From positions 5,090,001 through 5,154,000 of the forward strand of contig NZ_CP109446.1 in assembly GCF_036227265.1 (NCBI RefSeq): a stretch of DNA of 64,000 nt, written 5' to 3'. Source of the stretch: Streptomyces sp. NBC_01476. GTDB taxonomy: Bacteria; Actinomycetota; Actinomycetes; Streptomycetales; Streptomycetaceae. Of this stretch, positions 25,259-33,822 are shown in pieces. Position 1 is the first letter of the stretch; each line of letters begins with the position of its first letter. A program made the translations under genes and the position numbers. The notes beneath the pieces were generated by a model that saw nothing but the letters and a program-made list of their open reading frames with translations, did no database searches and had not been told where the DNA came from.

Positions 25259-25507
25259 CGGTCTGCGGGTGCGTTGTGGCTTGTCGCGCAGTTCCTCGCG
25301 CCCCTTCGGGGCGCCCCCTGCCGGGGGGGTAGGTATCTGCGGGTTCCGCTGTGGCTGGGCGCGCAGTTCCGCCCCCAGACTTCGTCCGGGGGGACCCCCA
25401 GCGCCCCTTCGGGGCGCCCCCTTGCCGGGGGGTGGGCATGTGCGGGTGCGTTGTGGCTGGGCGCGCAGTTCTTCGCGCCCCTTCGGGGCGCGCCTCTGGC
25501 GGGTGGG
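25259..25507. repeat. dispersed GC-rich intergenic repeat, convergent region B (three copies)
   Basis: Three head-to-tail copies of the family fill the 3'-3' space between DUF6350 and the ferritin-like gene, at about 25275-25315, 25350-25425 and 25447-25500. Each has GCGCAGTTC then a hairpin core GCGCCCCTTCGGGGCGC. The middle copy carries the longer variant with CAGACTTCGTCCGGGGGG, matching the copy at 7985. They are inverted relative to the copies at 7985-8125. Confidence 0.75.
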
Positions 25508-26296
25508 TCAGGGGGTGGCGGGGGCGGGGGTGGGGGTGCCGAGGGCGTTGAGGTTGTGGGTGGGGAGGGTGAGGGTCGTCATGCGGTGGTGGCCGATCGC
25601 CCGCTCGTAGGCGTAGGTCGCGCGGATGGCGGAGCGGATGACCGCGGACTTCCAGGCGGGCCAGCCGAGGACGCGGGCCATGTGGGCCATCACGGCGATG
25701 CTGACCTCGCGGTAGATGCGGATCTCCGCCAGCGCGCAGGCCCGCAGCGTGGCGTGGATCGCGCGGCCGTGGCCGGCCCGGGCCAGGCGGAGCAGCTCCT
25801 CGTGGCAGTACGCGAGGTGGTTGTCCTCGTCGCGGGAGATCGCCCGGACCGCCCGCCCGATGTCGGGGTGGTCCGCGAAGTGCTTGAGAAGCAGCCGCAT
25901 CTGCTCCGACGCCCGCTGCTCGGTGACCCGGCTGTGCGCGAGATACGTGACGACGTCGTCCTCGCTGAGCGCCTGGTCGGCGCGGAGCCGCGTGTGCGTG
26001 AGCCCGATCCCGGCCCGCTCCAGCAGCATCGTGTAGTCCGTGTCCGTCGGCACCGGCACCGGTTCGAGGCCGCGCTTGCGGAGCAGGGCCATGAAGATCC
26101 GCCCGTGCTTGTCCTCGTCCGCCCCGTGCCGGGCGATCTTCGGCGCCATCTCCCGCTGGGACGCGGGCACCAGCGCCGCGATCCGGCCGTTCTCCCAGCC
26201 GCCCTGTGTCTCCCCGCTCGCCGCGATGGAGCAGAAGAGCGCGAAGGAGTCGTCGTTCTCCAGGATCTCCGTGAACAGACCGCGCGCCGACAGCAT
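25508..26296 (-). CDS. ferritin-like di-iron domain protein
   Basis: This 262-residue protein has an ATG start with GGAAGGGAG eight bases upstream. Two ExxH motifs mark a ferritin-like four-helix di-iron fold: Glu61/His64 in DEDKHGRIF and Glu157/His160 in RDEDNHLAYC. Further acidic helix residues lie at 127-131 (EQRASE). It could be an oxidase, an oxygenase or an iron-binding protein; the substrate is unknown. The C-terminal ~20 residues are Thr/Pro-rich. No transporter or redox partner is next to it. It ends in the repeat cluster shared with DUF6350. Confidence 0.8.
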   Translation of the reverse strand: MLSARGLFTEILENDDSFALFCSIAASGETQGGWENGRIAALVPASQREMAPKIARHGADEDKHGRIFMALLRKRGLEPVPVPTDTDYTMLLERAGIGLTHTRLRADQALSEDDVVTYLAHSRVTEQRASEQMRLLLKHFADHPDIGRAVRAISRDEDNHLAYCHEELLRLARAGHGRAIHATLRACALAEIRIYREVSIAVMAHMARVLGWPAWKSAVIRSAIRATYAYERAIGHHRMTTLTLPTHNLNALGTPTPAPATP

Positions 26297-26397
26297 CGCG
26301 TGTGCTCCCTTCCGCCGGTGACCGTACGCACACTGTGTGCGATCACGAGTCAAAACCGACCCGGAGCAGCTCGCAACCCGGGAGCCCCGCGCAGCGC

Positions 26398-27336
26398 TCA
26401 GTTGTGGAAGGCGGGGAGGTCCCGGAGCGGGCTCGGCAGCAGTTTCTGGCAGGCGTGCGCGGCCGGTGAGGTCAGCGCGTCCGACCGGCAGGTGTAGTAG
26501 TCCCGGTAGGCCAGCTGGAAGGCGTACGTGGAAGCGACGATCGCCAGTGCCACCGCGCTGGTGATGATCCCGGCCCAGGCCGCGGTGAGGAACGACCGCT
26601 GGGCGTCGGGCCCCGGGGCCGGTGGCGCCGGACGCGGGCTCTGGGCGGCGTCGGCCAGCGCCGACGCGGTGGCCGCGCGGGCCTTGGCCCGGTCCTCGGG
26701 GGACATCCGCAGCGCGCTGATCCCCCAGTAGAGGGCCAGCGCCCCGAGCAGCAGCGCCACCGGGGTCCAGCCGACCAGTCCGAAGATCAGGCCCCAGCCG
26801 CCGCAGATCAGCGCGTAGCGGGACCGCCGGTGCGCCGGGTCGGTGGGGTCGAACTTCGGTCCGGTGCCCTGGGGTCCGGTCGGGCCCTGCTCCGGGCGGC
26901 GGGCGAAGGGGTCGGGACGCCCGGACTGCGGCTGCCGGTTGCTCCACTGGCTGCCCCAGGAGGGCGGCGGGGGCGGCGGGTTGTTGGGGTCCGGGGGGCC
27001 GCCGTGCGCCCAGGGCGCCTGGCTGTGGTCGTGGCCGCTGTGCACGTCGGGGCCGTGGCCGCCGTGGCCGCCCTGACCCTCCTGGCCGTGACCTTGACCA
27101 CCCTGGCCGTCCTGACCGCCGTGACCTTGACCGTGACCCTGCCCCTGACCCTGGCCGTCCTGCCCCTGTTGCCGGCCACCCTGGTCGCCGGAACCGGAGT
27201 CCTCCGGCCCGCGCGGCTGCCACGGACGGTCCGGCGCCCCCGCGGGCGGCGGCGCGAACGGGTTGTCCCGCTGATCGCCCTCGGGCGCGCGCAGCACGAT
27301 GTGAATACGGCCGCTGCTCATGATGTGATGCGCCAT
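26398..27336 (-). CDS. membrane protein with Gly/His/Gln-rich N-terminal region
   Basis: This 312-residue protein comes from the ATG at 27336 (MAHHIMSSGR); an ATG five codons later is equally possible. The first half is low complexity: GQGQGHGQGHGGQDGQGG-type repeats at about 60-100, then Pro-rich segments. Two closely spaced membrane helices follow (about 185-215, ALICGGWGLIFGLVGW and PVALLLGALALYWGI), then a short charged loop and a third helix (about 252-275, WAGIITSAVALAIVASTYAFQ). A short extracytoplasmic tail with two Cys follows. It resembles DUF4190-like streptomycete proteins. Function is unknown, and the repeat-coding DNA may vary in length between strains. Confidence 0.72.
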   Translation of the reverse strand: MAHHIMSSGRIHIVLRAPEGDQRDNPFAPPPAGAPDRPWQPRGPEDSGSGDQGGRQQGQDGQGQGQGHGQGHGGQDGQGGQGHGQEGQGGHGGHGPDVHSGHDHSQAPWAHGGPPDPNNPPPPPPSWGSQWSNRQPQSGRPDPFARRPEQGPTGPQGTGPKFDPTDPAHRRSRYALICGGWGLIFGLVGWTPVALLLGALALYWGISALRMSPEDRAKARAATASALADAAQSPRPAPPAPGPDAQRSFLTAAWAGIITSAVALAIVASTYAFQLAYRDYYTCRSDALTSPAAHACQKLLPSPLRDLPAFHN

Positions 27337-27724
27337 CCCCTTGGGCTCGACTCCTCTGATGTACCCGGTTGTCGCCTGCTGTTCGCTCCGTACCGGCCTG
27401 CCCGACCGGTGCACAGGGCACTGGTCTTCTGGCAGACGCTACCGCCCGCGCGCTCCCCCGTCCCGCGGGGGCCGTCCGGAGTGCCGGTATCGTTGCTGAC
27501 GGTCGGCGGTCTCGTAGGGTTCCCCGGAATCCGAGCGGCCCCCGCCTCGTACGATCCTCCGAAAACGATCGCACACGAAGCGCACGCCAGCCAGACCCGA
27601 GCCGAGCCGTAACCGATCCGCGTTCTCGTAGCGCCTCCCCGCGGCCCGCAGATTGATGTCACGATCCGCCCGCCCGCCGTTGTCCCCGCGCCCCAGAGTC
27701 CCAGAAACCGAGAGAATCCCGCCC

Positions 27725-28348
27725 GTGGCCGCCCGTACTCCCGCTCGCCTCGTCGTCCTCGTCTCCGGTTCCGGTACGAATCTGCAGGCCCTGCTCGACG
27801 CCATCGGCGCCGACCCCTCCTACGGTGCCACGATCGTCGCGGTCGGCGCCGACCGCGACGGCATCGCCGGTCTCGGCAGGGCCGAAGCCGCCGGGCTGCC
27901 CACCTTCGTGGTGCGCGTCAAGGACCACGAAGACCGGGCCGCCTGGGACCTCGCGCTGGCCGAGGCCACCGCGGCCTTCGACCCCGATCTGGTGGTCTCG
28001 GCGGGCTTCATGAAGATCGTCGGCCGGGAGTTCCTGGCCAGGTTCGGCGGGCGGTTCATCAACACCCACCCCGCGCTGCTGCCGAGTTTCCCCGGTGCGC
28101 ACGGCGTGCGTGACGCGCTCGCCTACGGCGCGAAGGTGACCGGGTGCACCGTCCACTTCGTCGACGACGGCGTGGACACCGGACCGGTCATCGCCCAGGG
28201 CGTGGTGGAGATCCGGCCGGACGACACGGAGGAAGCGCTCCACGAGCGCATCAAGGACGTCGAGCGAGGACTGCTCGTCGACGTAGTTGGGCGGCTGTCG
28301 CGCGACGGCTACCGCATCGAAGGACGAAAGGTACGGATCCCGGCATGA
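27725..28348 (+). CDS. purN: phosphoribosylglycinamide formyltransferase
   Basis: This 207-residue GAR transformylase comes from the GTG at 27725 (VAARTPARLVVLVSGSGTN). It uses 10-formyl-tetrahydrofolate in step 3 of purine synthesis. The phosphate loop VSGSGTNLQAL, the NTHPALLPSFPGAHG motif with the catalytic Asn-His pair, and the TGCTVHFVDDGVDTG Asp region are all present. The stop overlaps the purH start by four bases (ATGA), so the two are coupled. folD, which makes the same cofactor, lies 2.7 kb away. Confidence 0.96.
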   Translation: MAARTPARLVVLVSGSGTNLQALLDAIGADPSYGATIVAVGADRDGIAGLGRAEAAGLPTFVVRVKDHEDRAAWDLALAEATAAFDPDLVVSAGFMKIVGREFLARFGGRFINTHPALLPSFPGAHGVRDALAYGAKVTGCTVHFVDDGVDTGPVIAQGVVEIRPDDTEEALHERIKDVERGLLVDVVGRLSRDGYRIEGRKVRIPA

Positions 28349-29916
28349 GCGCCGAAGACACCCACGGCAAGCGTCCCATCCGGCGCGCGCTGGTCAGCGT
28401 CTACGACAAGACCGGTCTGGAGGAGCTGGCCCGCGGCCTGCACGAGGCCGGCGTGGAGCTGGTCTCCACCGGATCGACCGCCGGGCGGATCGCCGCCGCG
28501 GGCGTGCCCGTCACCAAGGTCGAGGAGCTGACCGGCTTCCCTGAGTGCCTGGACGGCCGGGTCAAGACGCTGCACCCGCGGGTGCACGCCGGCATCCTCG
28601 CCGACCTGCGTCTGGAGGACCACCGGCGGCAGCTGGAGGAGCTGGACATCCGGCCGTTCGAGCTGGTCGTCTGCAACCTCTACCCGTTCCGCGAGACGGT
28701 CGCCTCGGGCGCCAGCGACGACGAGTGCGTGGAGCAGATCGACATCGGCGGCCCCTCGATGGTCCGCGCCGCCGCCAAGAACCACCCCTCGGTGGCGATC
28801 GTCACCAGCCCGGCCCGCTACCCGGACGTGCTCGCCGCGGTCAAGGACGGCGGCTTCGACCTGGCCACCCGCAAGCGGCTGGCGGCCGAGGCGTTCCAGC
28901 ACACCGCCGCCTACGACGTGACGGTGGCCTCCTGGTTCGCAGGCGGCTACGCGGCCGACGGTGAGAGCGCCTTCCCGGACTTCGCCGGCGTGACGTACAC
29001 CCGGCAGAACACCCTGCGCTACGGCGAGAACCCGCACCAGGGCGCGGCGATCTACACCGACGGCACCGGCACCGGGCTGGCCGGCGCGGAGCAGGTGCAC
29101 GGCAAGGAGATGTCGTACAACAACTACGTCGACACCGAGGCCGCCCGCCGGGCCGCGTACGACCACGACGAGACGTGCGTGGCGATCATCAAGCACGCCA
29201 ACCCGTGCGGGATCGCGGTCGGCGCCGATGTGGCCGAGGCACACCGCAAGGCGCACGCCTGTGACCCGCTCTCCGCGTTCGGCGGGGTCATCGCGGTGAA
29301 CCGTCCGGTGTCGGTGGCGATGGCCGAGCAGGTCGCGGAGATCTTCACCGAGGTGATCGTCGCCCCCGGTTACGAGGACGGCGCCGTCGAGGTGCTGGCC
29401 CGCAAGAAGAACATCCGGGTGCTGGTCTGCCCGGACGCGCCCGCGAGCACCACCGAGTACCGGCCGATCGAGGGCGGCGCGCTGGTCCAGGTCAAGGACC
29501 GGCTGCAGGCCGAGGGCGACGACCCGGCGACCTGGACGCTCGCCACCGGCGAGGCGCTGCCCGCCGCCGGACTGGCCGACCTCGCCTTCGCCTGGCGGGC
29601 CTGCCGCGCGGTGAAGTCCAACGCGATCCTGCTGGCGAAGGACGGCGCCACGGTCGGCGTCGGCATGGGCCAGGTCAACCGGGTGGACTCGGCGAAGCTC
29701 GCGGTGGAGCGGGCGGGTGCCGAGCGGGCGGCGGGGTCGTACGCGGCCTCCGACGCGTTCTTCCCCTTCCCCGACGGGCTGGAGGTGCTGACCGCCGCGG
29801 GGGTCAGGGCCGTTGCCCAGCCGGGCGGTTCGATCCGTGACGAGGCGGTCGTCGAGGCGGCGCGGAAGGCCGGCGTGACGATGTACTTCACCGGCACGCG
29901 GCACTTCTTCCACTGA
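28345..29916 (+). CDS. purH: bifunctional AICAR transformylase / IMP cyclohydrolase
   Basis: This 523-residue enzyme performs the last two steps of IMP synthesis. The N-terminal MGS-like cyclohydrolase domain has RALVSVYDKTGLEELARGL and STGSTAGRIAAAG, followed by DGRVKTLHPRVHAG. The C-terminal AICARFT domain shows LRYGENPHQGAA, YNNYVDTEAA, AIIKHANPCGIA and the final GSIRDEAVVEAA. It is coupled to purN through an ATGA overlap. A hairpin terminator lies about 60 bp after the stop. Confidence 0.98.
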   Translation: MSAEDTHGKRPIRRALVSVYDKTGLEELARGLHEAGVELVSTGSTAGRIAAAGVPVTKVEELTGFPECLDGRVKTLHPRVHAGILADLRLEDHRRQLEELDIRPFELVVCNLYPFRETVASGASDDECVEQIDIGGPSMVRAAAKNHPSVAIVTSPARYPDVLAAVKDGGFDLATRKRLAAEAFQHTAAYDVTVASWFAGGYAADGESAFPDFAGVTYTRQNTLRYGENPHQGAAIYTDGTGTGLAGAEQVHGKEMSYNNYVDTEAARRAAYDHDETCVAIIKHANPCGIAVGADVAEAHRKAHACDPLSAFGGVIAVNRPVSVAMAEQVAEIFTEVIVAPGYEDGAVEVLARKKNIRVLVCPDAPASTTEYRPIEGGALVQVKDRLQAEGDDPATWTLATGEALPAAGLADLAFAWRACRAVKSNAILLAKDGATVGVGMGQVNRVDSAKLAVERAGAERAAGSYAASDAFFPFPDGLEVLTAAGVRAVAQPGGSIRDEAVVEAARKAGVTMYFTGTRHFFH

Positions 29917-29975
29917 CCGCACGGGCGCCGGACGGACACCTCACGGACGCCGGACCGAGCGCCGTAGGGACGCGT

Positions 29976-30011
29976 GAAGGCCGGGCCCCCGGAAGCGGGA
30001 GCCCGGCCTTC
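29976..30011. terminator. bidirectional terminator between purH and RDD gene
   Basis: A perfect 11-bp inverted repeat (GAAGGCCGGGC ... GCCCGGCCTTC) around a 14-base loop lies between two convergent genes. The A/T-containing ends suit both directions. Confidence 0.75.
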
Positions 30012-30033
30012 GTACGCCACGCCGGCGCAGCGG

Positions 30034-30759
30034 TCAGGTCTGGTCCTTGACGACCACGCTCTTGACGATCTTGTCGGCGAAGGTCTGGTGCTTGGCGTCC
30101 CACAGCGGCCACAGCCAGCCGAGGTAGCAGGCCATCGAGTCCAGGACGTGCAGCAGCCGGCGGCCGAAGGCGAGGCCGAAGCCCAGGGCCGAGCCGTCGT
30201 ACTCCTTGAGCAGCCGGATGCCGGCGATGCGCTTGCCGGGGGTCTGCCCGGTCTTGCCCTCGCGGTAGGCGAGCCAGAGGCCGGCGATCAGGCTCAGCAC
30301 GGCGCCGATCCCGATCAGCGTCAGCGAACCGCCGGACGGGTGCGGGGTCGGGCAGTTCTCGCTGGATATGCCGAGCTTGTCGCACTGGTCGACGCTGTCC
30401 ACCAGCTTGGAGACCCACTGGATGTAGCCGGCCGACAGCAGGCCGCCGGGAATCAGCATCACGATCAGCCCGTCGAGCAGCAACGCGCCCAGCCGGGCGC
30501 CCCAGCTCGCCAGCGGCGGCATCCCGGGCAGCGGTCCGCCCGGCGCCTGACCGTATCCGTAACCGCCGTACCCGGCCGCCTGCGGATAACCGGCCTGCTG
30601 CGGGAAGCCGCCCTGCGGATAGCCGTACGGCTGCTGCGGCGGCTGCTGTCCGTACGGTCCCGGCCCCTGCGGGTACGGGGGCTGCTGCGGATAGCCGTAC
30701 GGCTGCTGCGGTGGCGGCTGGTCGCCGTAGGGGTTCGGAGGACCGGGTGGCTGGCTCAC
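30034..30759 (-). CDS. RDD family membrane protein with QPYGYPQ-type repeats
   Basis: This 241-residue protein comes from the GTG at 30759, after GAAGGAAA. The N-terminal ~90 residues are Pro/Gln/Tyr/Gly repeats (PQQPYGYPQ and related). The RDD domain follows: LASWGARLGALLLDGLIV with the Arg and Asp, a loop with two Cys (QCDK, ENCP), a second helix (LIGIGAVLSLIAGLWLAY), then GKTGQTPGKRIAGIRLL and a final membrane segment. RDD proteins are of poorly known function, some linked to Na+ or pH homeostasis. It is convergent to purH and divergent from folD. Confidence 0.85.
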   Translation of the reverse strand: MSQPPGPPNPYGDQPPPQQPYGYPQQPPYPQGPGPYGQQPPQQPYGYPQGGFPQQAGYPQAAGYGGYGYGQAPGGPLPGMPPLASWGARLGALLLDGLIVMLIPGGLLSAGYIQWVSKLVDSVDQCDKLGISSENCPTPHPSGGSLTLIGIGAVLSLIAGLWLAYREGKTGQTPGKRIAGIRLLKEYDGSALGFGLAFGRRLLHVLDSMACYLGWLWPLWDAKHQTFADKIVKSVVVKDQT

Positions 30760-31034
30760 GGGCTGTTTCCTTCGCGGGGACGGGACGGACAGGTGCGTAC
30801 GCGGACGTAACGGGCCTGGTCGGACGAGCGGAGACATCAGGGGACGCGGGACATCGTCCGGCCCAGGACCGGGCGGGCGCAAGGGTCAAAGGTGCCCTGT
30901 ACGCGGAGCCGTCCGGTCCGGTCGGGCGGCGGGCGGACCGGCCCGGGCGGATCGGTCGGGCGGCGGGTGCACCGGCCGGGCGCACTGGCCGGGCGGATTG
31001 GTCCGGCGCGGGCCCGATCCGCGAAGATGGACGC

Positions 31035-31910
31035 ATGACCGCCCAGATTCTCGATGGCAAGGCCACATCGGCCGCGATCAAGTCAGAACTGATCGCCCGG
31101 GTCGTGGCTCTCAGGGCCCGCGGCATCACCCCGGGCCTCGGCACCCTGCTGGTCGGCGACGACCCGGGCAGCAAGTGGTACGTCGCGGGCAAGCACCGCG
31201 ACTGCGCCCAGGTGGGCATCGCCTCCATCCAGCGCGAACTGCCGGACACCGCCTCCCAGGCGGAGATCGAGGCGGTGGTCCGCGAGCTGAACGAGAACCC
31301 GGAGTGCACCGGCTACATCGTCCAGCTGCCGCTGCCCAAGGGCATCGACACCAACCGGGTACTGGAGCTGATCGAGCCGGCCAAGGACGCCGACGGACTG
31401 CACCCGATGAACCTGGGCCGGCTGGTGCTCAACGAGCGCGCGCCGCTGCCCTGCACGCCCAACGGCATCGTGGAGCTGCTGCGGCGCCACGGCGTGGCCG
31501 TGGCCGGCGCCCATGTGGTGGTGGTCGGGCGCGGCGTCACGGTCGGGCGGTCGATCGGCCTGCTGCTCACCCGCAAGTCGGAGAACGCCACGGTGACGCT
31601 CTGCCACACCGGCACCCGGGATCTGTCGGGGCTGTTGAAGCAGGCGGACATCATCGTGGCCGCGGCGGGCGTGCCGCACATCGTCAAGCCGGAGGACGTC
31701 AAGCCGGGCGCGGCCGTCCTCGATGTCGGCGTCAGCCGGGACGAGAACGGCAAGATCGTCGGCGACGTCCATCCCGGGGTGGCCGAGGTGGCGGCCTGGC
31801 TGTCGCCCAACCCGGGCGGTGTCGGGCCGATGACCCGGGCGATGCTGCTGCTGAACGTGGTGGAGGCGGCCGAGCGGCTGACCGGCGAGGGGGTCGTCCA
31901 TGTCGGCTGA
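31035..31910 (+). CDS. folD: methylene-THF dehydrogenase / methenyl-THF cyclohydrolase
   Basis: This 291-residue FolD starts MTAQILDGKATSAAIKSEL. The active-site Lys is in the YVAGKHRDC segment, corresponding to the YxxxK motif. YIVQLPLPKGID and the NAD(P)-binding VVVGRGVTVGRSIG are present, and PGGVGPMTRAMLL closes the fold. It interconverts methylene- and formyl-tetrahydrofolate, supplying the purN and purH reactions. The DUF3017 gene starts within its last codons. Confidence 0.97.
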   Translation: MTAQILDGKATSAAIKSELIARVVALRARGITPGLGTLLVGDDPGSKWYVAGKHRDCAQVGIASIQRELPDTASQAEIEAVVRELNENPECTGYIVQLPLPKGIDTNRVLELIEPAKDADGLHPMNLGRLVLNERAPLPCTPNGIVELLRRHGVAVAGAHVVVVGRGVTVGRSIGLLLTRKSENATVTLCHTGTRDLSGLLKQADIIVAAAGVPHIVKPEDVKPGAAVLDVGVSRDENGKIVGDVHPGVAEVAAWLSPNPGGVGPMTRAMLLLNVVEAAERLTGEGVVHVG

Positions 31911-32388
31911 GGCAGCCGGGGCCGACCCGACGTCGTCGTCCCCCGCGGAGGAACCGGCCTGGCGGTCGCCCGAGCCGGCGTGGCGGCACGCCCGTGACCC
32001 GCGTCAGCCGGGCGGGCGTCCGGCGGTCACCACCAGCACGCCGCGCCCCGAGGGCGCGGGTCCTGCGGGCGGCGACGACGCGCCCGGGCCGGCCAGGCAG
32101 TGGCCGATCCTGCTGGTCGTGCTCGGCGTGGCGATCGGTCTGATCATCACCGCCACCGGCTCCTTCCGGCCCGGCACCCTGGTGATCGGCGCCTCGCTGC
32201 TGGCCGGCGCGGGGCTGCGCTGGGGTCTGGCGAAGGTCGGGATGCTGGCGGTCCGCAGCCGGTTCACCGACGTGCTCACGTACGGCGTGCTGGGCCTGGC
32301 GATCGTCCTGCTGGCGCTGATGGCGCAGCCCGATCCGCTGATCCGGGTCCCGTTCCTGGAGGACATCATCCACTTCTCGGTGCGGTAG
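31900..32388 (+). CDS. DUF3017 family membrane protein
   Basis: This 162-residue protein has an ATG start overlapping folD by 11 bp. A Pro/Ala/Gly-rich N-terminus (about 70 residues) precedes three hydrophobic helices, about 68-88 (WPILLVVLGVAIGLIITATG), 93-112 and 124-143 (YGVLGLAIVLLALMAQ). DUF3017 is an actinobacterial family that routinely follows folD; its function is unknown. A hairpin lies 64 bp after the stop. Confidence 0.88.
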   Translation: MSAEAAGADPTSSSPAEEPAWRSPEPAWRHARDPRQPGGRPAVTTSTPRPEGAGPAGGDDAPGPARQWPILLVVLGVAIGLIITATGSFRPGTLVIGASLLAGAGLRWGLAKVGMLAVRSRFTDVLTYGVLGLAIVLLALMAQPDPLIRVPFLEDIIHFSVR

Positions 32389-32451
32389 CGGGGTCTTCCG
32401 TCGGGGGGCGCGTTCTCCGGTGGTCCTTTATCACCTCGCACGTGGTCTGTG

Positions 32452-32485
32452 GTGCCCTGCCCGGAAAGTCCTCCGGGCAGGGCAC
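32452..32485 (+). terminator. hairpin after DUF3017 gene
   Basis: A perfect 13-bp stem (GTGCCCTGCCCGG / CCGGGCAGGGCAC) with an 8-base loop, followed by a mixed T-containing tail and not a clean T-run. Confidence 0.65.
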
Positions 32486-32538
32486 TGGCGTTCTAACGTT
32501 GCCCCGGAAGTGGTGTCGAAGGACGTGAGGGGTGCGGC

Positions 32539-33396
32539 GTGGGGCAATGGGAGCCGTTGGCGGACCGCATCCCGCTGGACATGCGGCGGTTCGTCACGCA
32601 GGTACGGCGGATGAAGGACCGCAGCGGGCTGACCGTGCCGGGGCTCGCCGCGAAGACCGCGCAGTCCGTGGAGACCTGGCAACGCGTCCTGTCCGGGCGG
32701 CAGTTGCCGCCGCTGGACGCGGTGGAGGTGCTGGCCCAGGCCAGCGGTGCCGATTACGACCGGGTCCGCGCGCTGTGGCGGCTCGCGGAGACCGCCGGGG
32801 AGCGGGGGCGCGGGAAACCGCTGCCGTACCCGGACCCGCTCGACCCGCTGGGCGCGGAAGAGGGTCTGCCCGGTCGCAGACGCCGGTTGCTGCTCCTGGT
32901 GACCGCCGGTGTGCTGGCGGCCGTCGCGCTGGTCGCGGTGATGCTGACCGCCGGATCGAGCCCGGGTGGGCGGTCCCCGGCGGGGAACGCCGAGCCGACG
33001 CCGAGCGGACCGGTCGCCACGTCCGGGGTGGCGCCGGGCGGGTCCAGGGCGCCTGACGGGTCACCCGGGCCGGCTTCCGGCAGGCCGGGCGCGTCCGGTG
33101 GTCCTGCTTCCCCGGGGGCGTCCGCCGGCGACGCGCGTACGGGACCGGCGGCCGGCGACCAGCCGTCCGCGATGGGCACCGCCTCGCCACCGGCCACGCG
33201 CCCGCCCGGCGGGAGCAGCACGGGGCCGGCCGCGGGCCCCGGCAGCGCCGCGCCCTCACCGTCCGCCACCGGCGGGCCGGGCGCGCCCTCGGCTCCGCCC
33301 GGCAGCACGCCGGCCACCCCTTCGCCGACCACGGCGGCACCCACCCCGACCCCGACCAGGAACTGCCTGATCGAACTGCTGGGCCTGTGCATCTGA
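32539..33396 (+). CDS. HTH (XRE-like) membrane-anchored protein
   Basis: This 285-residue protein has a GTG start after GAGGGG. The first ~75 residues form a Cro/CI-like helix-turn-helix (FVTQVRRMKDRSGLTVPGLA ... RQLPPLDAVEVLAQASG). A basic RRRRLLLLV then a single membrane helix (about 115-135) follows. The rest is a ~140-residue Pro/Ser/Gly/Ala-rich extracytoplasmic stalk ending in NCLIELLGLCI with two Cys. This cytoplasmic HTH plus outer stalk is a RodZ-like layout. A membrane-associated regulator or morphology scaffold is plausible, but the target is not known. Confidence 0.78.
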   Translation: MGQWEPLADRIPLDMRRFVTQVRRMKDRSGLTVPGLAAKTAQSVETWQRVLSGRQLPPLDAVEVLAQASGADYDRVRALWRLAETAGERGRGKPLPYPDPLDPLGAEEGLPGRRRRLLLLVTAGVLAAVALVAVMLTAGSSPGGRSPAGNAEPTPSGPVATSGVAPGGSRAPDGSPGPASGRPGASGGPASPGASAGDARTGPAAGDQPSAMGTASPPATRPPGGSSTGPAAGPGSAAPSPSATGGPGAPSAPPGSTPATPSPTTAAPTPTPTRNCLIELLGLCI

Positions 33397-33438
33397 TGGC
33401 TCCGCCGGTCAAGCGGAATCGTTCCTGCGGCCTGGCGG

Positions 33439-33505
33439 GTGCCGGTGCGTGTGCCGGTGCGGGTGCCGGTGCGTGTGCCGGTGCGGGTGGAGGTGCGGGT
33501 GGAGG
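33439..33505. repeat. 24-bp tandem repeat upstream of mdh
   Basis: GTGCCGGTGCGTGTGCCGGT followed by GCGG occurs twice in perfect tandem (33439 and 33463). Shorter GTGGAGGTGCGG-type units follow. Confidence 0.75.
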
Positions 33506-33667
33506 TCGCCGGCCGCCGCGGCAGTCTCCCTCGGCCGCGCCCGCTGGGAGGCTGCCGCTGACGCTTGCCGGCGGCTGTGGGGGGTCGGTTGCCGGCCGTG
33601 GCCGAGGGGCTTCGCCGGCCGCGGCGGCTGCCGAGAGCGTGCCGCTGCCGCCGCCCGTGGGGCAGCG

Positions 33668-33722
33668 GTGACCGTTGCCACACCGCCGGGCGGGAACGGG
33701 GGCGGCCGCGCGCGATAACCTG
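33668..33722 (+). promoter_or_regulatory. possible mdh promoter region sharing two blocks with sucCD
   Basis: GTGACCGTT at 33668 and GATAACCTG at 33714 match the blocks found before sucC. TAACCT is a candidate -10 about 100 bp ahead of the ATG. No -35 was found at the normal distance, so an activator or an alternative sigma factor would be needed. Confidence 0.3.
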
Positions 33723-33822
33723 ACGGATGGCTCTCTTGACGCCGAGAGAACCACGTTAGGGGCCGCCTGGGTCACTGCCGGGGCGACCAGTTACCCGCAG
33801 CAGGAAAAGGCCAGGAGAAGGC

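Larger units (their letters stand above)
33397..33822. other. 426-bp region upstream of mdh
   Basis: It contains a 24-bp minisatellite at 33439-33505, a sucC-like motif pair at 33668-33722 and a TTGACG at 33736. The mdh ribosome binding site AGGAGAAGG lies at its end. I see no supported gene; the open frames through the minisatellite are compositional. Confidence 0.55.
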
